The notes beneath the pieces were generated by a model, which made no database searches, was not told where the DNA came from, and saw only the letters and a list, made by a program, of their open reading frames with translations. The translations under genes were made by a program, and so were the position numbers. Positions 58,936-64,000 of a stretch of 64,000 nucleotides of DNA are shown piece by piece. The stretch comes from Gammaproteobacteria bacterium (GTDB lineage Bacteria; Pseudomonadota; Gammaproteobacteria; Nevskiales; Nevskiaceae): positions 1-64,000 of the forward strand of contig JAPLSA010000022.1 of NCBI GenBank assembly GCA_026398815.1, read 5' to 3'. How positions within the stretch are numbered: the first letter of the stretch is position 1; each line of letters opens with the position of its first letter.

Positions 58936-60153
58936 TCAGCGCGCGTCGCGTTTGGCACCGGTGCGCAGACGCAGGCCATTGAGGCGGATGAAGCCCTCCG
59001 CGTCCTTCTGGTTGTAAGCACCGCGATCGTCCTCGAAGGTCGACAGCGTGGCGTCGAACAGCGAGTCCTTCGAGCGGCGACCCAGGTTGTAGATCGCACC
59101 CTTGTACAGCTTCAGGCGGACGTCGCCGTTGACGCGCTGCTGCGACTCGTCGATCAGCGCCTGCAGCATGCGGCGCTCCGGGCTCCACCAGTAGCCGTTG
59201 TAGATCAGGCTGGCGTACTTCGGCATCAGCTCGTCCTTCAGATGCGCCTGTTCGCGGTCGAGGCACAGGCTCTCGATCGCGCGGTGCGCCTTCAGCAGGA
59301 TCGAGCCGCCCGGGGTCTCATAGCAGCCGCGCGACTTGATGCCGACGTAGCGGTTCTCGACCAGGTCGAGCCGGCCGATGCCGTGCTTGCCACCGAGCGC
59401 GTTCAGGCGGTCGAGGATCTGGAACGGCGTGCCGGCGACGCCATTGATCGACACCGCATCGCCACGCTCGAAGCCGATGACGATTTCTTCGGCCTCGTTC
59501 GGCGCATCTTCCGGATTCTTGGTCCAGCGCCAGATGTCATCCGGCGGGTTCCACCACGGATCTTCCAGGCCGCCGCCTTCGTAGGAGATGTGCAGCGCGT
59601 TGGCGTCCATCGAGTACGGGCTGCCGCCGCCCGGCTTCTTGGCGATCGGAATCTCGTGCTTGGCGGCATAGGCGAGCAGCGATTCGCGCGAGTTCAGGTC
59701 CCACTCGCGCCACGGCGCGATCACCTTCACCTCCGGCCACAGCGCGTAGGCGCCGAGCTCGAAGCGGACCTGATCGTTGCCCTTGCCGGTGGCGCCGTGG
59801 CTGATCGCGTCGCAGCCGGTGCTGCGTGCGATCTCGACCAGGCGCTTGGCGATCAGCGGCCGCGCGATCGAGGTGCCGAGCAGGTACTCGCCTTCGTAGA
59901 CGGCGTTGGCGCGGAACATCGGGAACACGAAGTCCCGGGCGAATTCCTCGCGCAGGTCGTCGATGAAGATTTCCTTGACGCCGAGTTGCTGCGCCTTCGG
60001 CCGGACATGGTCCAGCTCCTCGCCCTGGCCGATGTCGGCGGTGAAGGTCACCACCTCGCAGCCATAGGTGTCCTGCAGCCACTTCAGGATGACGGAGGTG
60101 TCGAGGCCGCCGGAATAGGCAAGCGCGACTTTGCGGACCTGGGTTTTGCTCAT
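58936..60153 (-). CDS. argG: Argininosuccinate synthase
   Basis: ArgG condenses citrulline and aspartate with ATP in arginine biosynthesis. The 405 residues show the PP-loop [17 protein letters not shown], then [56 protein letters not shown] and [22 protein letters not shown]. The start is the ATG at 60153. The end differs from commonly seen ArgG tails (RTGAKRDAR rather than an RIAA-type end), and a second copy of these last 18 codons lies 153 bp downstream, so the 3' end has been involved in a rearrangement. Confidence 0.97.
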   Translation of the reverse strand: MSKTQVRKVALAYSGGLDTSVILKWLQDTYGCEVVTFTADIGQGEELDHVRPKAQQLGVKEIFIDDLREEFARDFVFPMFRANAVYEGEYLLGTSIARPLIAKRLVEIARSTGCDAISHGATGKGNDQVRFELGAYALWPEVKVIAPWREWDLNSRESLLAYAAKHEIPIAKKPGGGSPYSMDANALHISYEGGGLEDPWWNPPDDIWRWTKNPEDAPNEAEEIVIGFERGDAVSINGVAGTPFQILDRLNALGGKHGIGRLDLVENRYVGIKSRGCYETPGGSILLKAHRAIESLCLDREQAHLKDELMPKYASLIYNGYWWSPERRMLQALIDESQQRVNGDVRLKLYKGAIYNLGRRSKDSLFDATLSTFEDDRGAYNQKDAEGFIRLNGLRLRTGAKRDAR

Positions 60154-60248
60154 GTTTGCTCGGAAACGCCGACGGCGCGGGCGATGGGGCCGCGATTATA
60201 GCGGCGCGCCGGGCGAAACTCGCCGCAGCGCCGGCGACCGGCAACAGG

Positions 60249-60280
60249 CCCGGCGGGCCACCCGAAGGCGGCCCGCCGGG
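60249..60280 (-). terminator. GC-rich hairpin between the lipoprotein gene and argG
   Basis: An 11-bp perfect stem CCCGGCGGGCC/GGCCCGCCGGG with a 10-nt loop lies 24 bp after the lipoprotein stop. No T run follows on the minus strand, so termination is uncertain. Confidence 0.5.
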
Positions 60281-60303
60281 TCCGTCGATTCCTGCAAACG
60301 GGA

Positions 60304-62373
60304 TCAGCGGGTGCAGAACGGCGCGGCAGTGTCCGGCGCGGCCGGCGGCACCGGGAAGGCCGCCGTCCAGGGCTGCGAGGCCGGCAACAGCGTTGCCGTG
60401 CAATCGGCGGCGATCACGATGTCGAACACCGTCCAGTTGAACGTCGACGCGGTCTCGCCGGCCGGCGGCGTGAACAGCTGCAGCATGCCGTTGGCCGTCA
60501 GTTCGACGCGTGTCGGCGACGGCGTGATACCCGGCGACGGCGTGCGCGAGAAGTTGTTGACGAAGTAGCGGTAGGTGCCGACCTTCGGCCGGATGGCCGT
60601 CACCACTTCCGGGCCGAACGACGACGTGTCATCGGTATCGAGATTGACGAACGGCTCCGACACCAGCGACCCGCGGTTCTGATACGACACCTGGCCGCCC
60701 TCGGGCAGGATGATCCGGGCATCGAGGTCGCGCGGCGTTGCGCCCCAGGTCAGGCGCACCGAGAACGGCAGGCTGTCGCGGAGCAGCTGCAGGCAGCTGC
60801 CGGTCTGATCGAGGGGGCCGCTGCCGGTCGACAGCGCCCGCGTCGAGGTCACGAGACTGCCGAGGGTGCCCGCCAGGCTGAGCTGCGAGTTCGGGCGGAC
60901 CCGGATCGTGAAGCTGCCATCGGCCCGCGACACCGCCGTCGACGTGCCGGTGTAGTTGATGCCGGTGGACTTGATCGAGACGCCGGCCACCGGCAGGCCA
61001 CGATCGGTGACGCAGCCGGTGACGTCGACCGACTCGTACAGCGAATCGGCATTCCAAGTGGTGAAGTGGGCAACCTGGCCTTCGTAGTAGCGGCTGGCAC
61101 CCGCCACCACCAACGCTGCTTCGCCTTCCTGCACCCAGCGGCCGGCGTCGGTGTCGTAGAACCACAGCGGGATCGTTGGCGCCGGGCTCGGATTCAGCGA
61201 GCTGACCGGGATGCGCAAGGTCGCCGTGCTGCCGGGCCGCAGGTTGACCGATGCGCCGCCGGCCGGATCGGTCAGCCGCACGCTCAGCGCGCCGAAGCTT
61301 TCGATCAGCCGCTCGCTGCCGGCGACGATCGACGTGTAGTCACCCGGCATGTTGTCGGCCGACATCGCCGGCTGCAGGTCGGTCACCGTGACGGCGACCG
61401 GCACCGAACCGGCGATCGCCCCGGCCGGGAAGCTGGCCATGGCCGACGAGCCGGGAATCTGCACGTCGGCGCCGGCCGCGGGATCGACCATCATCGTCAC
61501 GCCGACCGGCACCGCCTGCACCGACACCATCGCCTCCTGTCCGTCCGAGACTGCGACGATCCGGTAGCTCGGTTCGAAACCATCGGCGAGAACTTCCACC
61601 GAGCGGCGCTCGGCGACCGGCACCGCGGCGATCGCGAACGCACCGCTGCTGTCGGTCCGCGCCTCGATGCCGCCGGCCCGCACCGTGCCGCCGACGATCG
61701 GGGTGCCGTCGACGGCGTTGAACGCCCGGCCCCGAAGGCTGCCGGTTGCCACCGGCACCGGCTCGGCGGCGGATGCGGTCACGCTGGCCACGGCGCTGGC
61801 GGTGCCGCCCGGCCCGGTGCAGCTCAGGGTGTAGGTCGTGGCACCGAGCACCGCTGGCGTCACGGCTTCGCTGCCGTCAGTGGCCCGGCTGCCGGCCCAG
61901 CCACCGCTGGCCGTGCAGGTGCTGGCGCCGGTCGAGGTCCAGGTCAGCGTCGACGCCGCCCCCAGGGCGACGGCGTCCGGCGCTGCGGCGATCGATACCG
62001 TCGGCGCCGCCGGCGAATTGACGGTGACCGTGGCGGTCGCCGTGCCGGCACCGCCAACGCCGTTGCAGCGCAGGGTGTAGGTCACGGGGCCGGCGGCGGA
62101 CGGCGTCTGCGACTCGTCGCCGAACAGCGCGCGAGGGCCGCTCCAGCCATCACTGGCCGTGCAGTCGGTGGCATCGCTGGACGACCAGACCAGCGTCACG
62201 GATTCACCTTGCGTCAGGGTCGTCGGATTGGCGACGAGGGTCACGGTGGCGGCAGGCGTCGTCGGGTCGGTCGATGAATCCTTCTTCGAGATGCAGCCAG
62301 CGAGGCCGGCGATCAGCAGCAGCGGGATACCGAACTGACCGGCGGCGTGTTTCCACGATGGATGTCGATTCAT
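60304..62373 (-). CDS. Multidomain lipoprotein with two Ig-like repeats and a YfaP-like C-terminus
   Basis: This 689-residue lipoprotein has the signal HAAGQFGIPLLLIAGLAGC with lipidation at Cys27. Two homologous Ig-like repeats follow (about 43-119 and 126-200), each with a pair of cysteines and the core CTAS-GW-GS/P-R. A carboxypeptidase-regulatory-like domain comes next (about 208-290, GSLRGRAFNAVDGTPIVGG), then a beta-rich middle (VPVAVTVTDLQPAMS). A C-terminal YfaP/DUF2135-like domain ends it (SVRLTWGATPRDLDARI, LDTDDTSSFGPEVV). It is probably surface or periplasmic, in carbohydrate or protein binding. The start is the ATG at 62373. Confidence 0.88.
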   Translation of the reverse strand: MNRHPSWKHAAGQFGIPLLLIAGLAGCISKKDSSTDPTTPAATVTLVANPTTLTQGESVTLVWSSSDATDCTASDGWSGPRALFGDESQTPSAAGPVTYTLRCNGVGGAGTATATVTVNSPAAPTVSIAAAPDAVALGAASTLTWTSTGASTCTASGGWAGSRATDGSEAVTPAVLGATTYTLSCTGPGGTASAVASVTASAAEPVPVATGSLRGRAFNAVDGTPIVGGTVRAGGIEARTDSSGAFAIAAVPVAERRSVEVLADGFEPSYRIVAVSDGQEAMVSVQAVPVGVTMMVDPAAGADVQIPGSSAMASFPAGAIAGSVPVAVTVTDLQPAMSADNMPGDYTSIVAGSERLIESFGALSVRLTDPAGGASVNLRPGSTATLRIPVSSLNPSPAPTIPLWFYDTDAGRWVQEGEAALVVAGASRYYEGQVAHFTTWNADSLYESVDVTGCVTDRGLPVAGVSIKSTGINYTGTSTAVSRADGSFTIRVRPNSQLSLAGTLGSLVTSTRALSTGSGPLDQTGSCLQLLRDSLPFSVRLTWGATPRDLDARIILPEGGQVSYQNRGSLVSEPFVNLDTDDTSSFGPEVVTAIRPKVGTYRYFVNNFSRTPSPGITPSPTRVELTANGMLQLFTPPAGETASTFNWTVFDIVIAADCTATLLPASQPWTAAFPVPPAAPDTAAPFCTR

Positions 62374-62630
62374 GGTTGGTTCCGAAAGAATGGGCGGGCA
62401 ACGCCCAATCCGGGGCGTCGGTGCCATCTCAGGCGGTTGCAGCGCCGAAGTCCCCACGGAATCCCATCGGAATTCCACCGAATTGCCGGCCTTCGCCACG
62501 AAGCGTGATGCCGTTCACACGGTTCGCGCGCGGCTGCGCCCGCCTTGCGCCGCAGGCGCCGGATGCGACCGGCGGCCGAGCCCCGGCACACCATCGGCTA
62601 TAGTTCGCCGGTCATTTTTCCTGCCTGCTC

Positions 62631-63305
62631 ATGGAACTCCCACCCGCCCTGCTCGAGGCGTTCAAGCCCGCGCCTCGCATTGGTCAGCGTTTTCGCGGTT
62701 TCCTGCCGGTGGTCGTCGATGTCGAGACGGGCGGCTTCAACAACCAGACCGATGCGCTGCTGGAAATCGCGGCCGTGCTGCTCAAGTTCGATCGCGATGG
62801 CAACCTGGTGCGCGATGAAACCCACCACGCCCATGTCGAGCCGTTCAAGGGCGCGAACATCGAGAAGGCATCGCTGGAGGTCAACGGCATCGATCCCGGC
62901 AATCCGCTGCGCGGTGCGCTGAACGAACGCGATGCGCTCGGCAAGGTGTTCAAGCCGATCCGCCAGGCGGTGTCCGACCACAGCTGCACGCGCGCGATCC
63001 TGGTCGGCCACAACGCCCATTTCGACCTCGGCTTCGTGAATGCCGCCGTCAACCGCTGCGACATCAAGCGCAACCCGTTCCACCCGTTCTCGGCGTTCGA
63101 CACCGCCACCCTCGGCGGCGCCGTCCTTGGCCAGACGGTGCTGGCGCGCGCGCTGGAAGCCGCCGGCCTGCCGTACAGCAACAAGGATGCGCATTCCGCC
63201 GTCTACGACGCCGAGCGCACGGCCGACCTGTTCTGCCTGATGATCAACCGGCTGCGCGGCGTGCATGAGTCGTTCGTCGCCGGCGGCGCAGCGGCCGGTG
63301 CCTGA
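62631..63305 (+). CDS. rnt: Ribonuclease T
   Basis: RNase T is a DEDDh 3'-to-5' exonuclease that trims tRNA CCA ends and stable RNA precursors. The 224 residues show Exo[21 protein letters not shown], Exo[20 protein letters not shown] and Exo[17 protein letters not shown]. The RNA-binding segment near [19 protein letters not shown] is present. The gene is characteristic of gammaproteobacteria, which supports the taxonomic reading of the window. Confidence 0.97.
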   Translation: MELPPALLEAFKPAPRIGQRFRGFLPVVVDVETGGFNNQTDALLEIAAVLLKFDRDGNLVRDETHHAHVEPFKGANIEKASLEVNGIDPGNPLRGALNERDALGKVFKPIRQAVSDHSCTRAILVGHNAHFDLGFVNAAVNRCDIKRNPFHPFSAFDTATLGGAVLGQTVLARALEAAGLPYSNKDAHSAVYDAERTADLFCLMINRLRGVHESFVAGGAAAGA

Positions 63306-63385
63306 AGCCCGGCCAGTGGCCTGCCGCGAGCGGCTGGAAGGCTTCGCGTAAAATGCCGCCACTCCCGTTCGCCCAAGCTCCCCCG

Positions 63386-64000
63386 ATGACCTCGATTGAC
63401 CGACGGCACTTCCGGCGGCCCGGCTGGCCGCGTTTGTGGGCTCTGGCCAGCCTGTGCTGCGCGCTGCTGCTGCCGGGCGCGGTGCTGGCCTTCGACCTCG
63501 ACGACGTCGCGGTCAAGGCGCGCCAGCTCGCCGCCCAGCCGTTCCAGAAGCCGGAAGGCCGGCAGCCGAAGGCCTTGCAGCAGATCGGCTACGACCGCTA
63601 CCGCGACATCCGCTACAAGGCCGATCGGGCGCTCTGGCGCGCCGAGAAGCTGCCGTTCGAGCTGCAGTTCTTTCACCAGGGCCTTTATTACGACCGGCCG
63701 GTGCGGATCAGCGAAGTCAACGGCCGCACGGTGCGCGAGCTGAAGTTCTCGCCGGACGATTTCGACTACGGCGACAACAAGGTCGACATCGAAAGCTTCC
63801 GCGACCTCGGCTTCGCCGGCTTCCGCGTGCACTACGCGGTGAACACGCCGAAATACAAGGACGAGGTGCTGGTGTTTCTCGGCGCCAGCTACCTGCGGGC
63901 GCTCGGCAAGGGCCAGCGCTACGGCCTGTCGGCACGAGGCCTGGCGATCGATACCGGGCTGATCTCCGGCGAGGAATTCCCGCGCTTCACCGATTTCTGG
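63386..64000 (+). CDS. opgG: Periplasmic glucan biosynthesis protein OpgG/MdoG (partial)
   Basis: The gene starts at the ATG at 63386 and runs off the right edge after 205 codons. The signal region is LWALASLCCALLLPGAVLAFDLDDV. The mature N-terminal domain has the OpgG pattern: QIGYDRYRDIRYKADRALWRAEKLPFELQFFHQG, VEINEV-like VRISEVNG, FRVHYAVNTPKYKDEVLVFLGASYLRALGKGQRYGLSARGLAIDTG and the truncated EEFPRFTDFW. It works with the glucosyltransferase OpgH, expected just downstream, to make osmoregulated periplasmic glucans. Confidence 0.95.
   Translation, partial: MTSIDRRHFRRPGWPRLWALASLCCALLLPGAVLAFDLDDVAVKARQLAAQPFQKPEGRQPKALQQIGYDRYRDIRYKADRALWRAEKLPFELQFFHQGLYYDRPVRISEVNGRTVRELKFSPDDFDYGDNKVDIESFRDLGFAGFRVHYAVNTPKYKDEVLVFLGASYLRALGKGQRYGLSARGLAIDTGLISGEEFPRFTDFW

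Overview
The window is 64 kb of high-GC chromosome, probably from a gammaproteobacterium of the Xanthomonadales/Nevskiales type. That placement is an inference from gene content: RNase T, PilT/PilU beside YggS, a system I ccm operon, EntD-type phosphopantetheinyl transferase and OpgG. No rRNA gene is present to confirm it. Almost every gene is intact housekeeping or central metabolism. The accessory DNA is confined to the first 2.7 kb and two short inserts.

Region by region. (1) 1-2715: a small chromosomal integron. An intI gene (+) is divergent from three gene cassettes (-) of unknown function, each with an attC site. The third attC is cut by an IS3-family element that runs off the left edge. 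(2) 2871-8955 (-): sucB, sucA, galU and a MaoC-like hydratase. (3) 9050-16148 (-): a complete cytochrome c maturation operon ccmABCDEFGHI with 4-nt stop/start overlaps, including a 49-codon ccmD. (4) 16268-26747: folD, then a ModE-like regulator divergent from an oxalate/formate-type MFS transporter and an NAD-dependent formate dehydrogenase operon fdsG-fdsB-fdsA-fdhD-fdsD. A 476-bp unit with a perfect 41-bp inverted repeat and one GxxExxY gene sits between fdsB and fdsA. (5) 26763-31454: patatin, BASS transporter, M20 peptidase and SDR oxidoreductase.

(6) 31766-41076: glycogen metabolism, with glgB-glgX-malQ (-) divergent from glgC-glgA (+). (7) 41155-45166: cysC, a SapC-like protein, a small membrane protein, a PP2C phosphatase, tRNA-Gln(CTG), rpsI and rplM. 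(8) 45359-48686 (-): three consecutive PilT-family retraction ATPases, then yggS, rpiA, a DUF2007 protein, an RRM protein and an RhlE-type helicase. (9) 52933-58556: two coupled alpha/beta-hydrolase-fold genes, a phosphopantetheinyl transferase, an epoxide-hydrolase-like protein, MscS and a YdgA-like protein. (10) 58628-64000: a 33-residue lysine-rich ORF, a duplicated argG 3' end next to a folded palindrome, argG, an Ig-repeat lipoprotein, rnt and the 5' part of opgG.

The least explained items are the integron with its attI-proximal repeats, the inverted-repeat GxxExxY unit inside the formate dehydrogenase operon, and the argG tail duplication, whose two copies differ only at synonymous positions.
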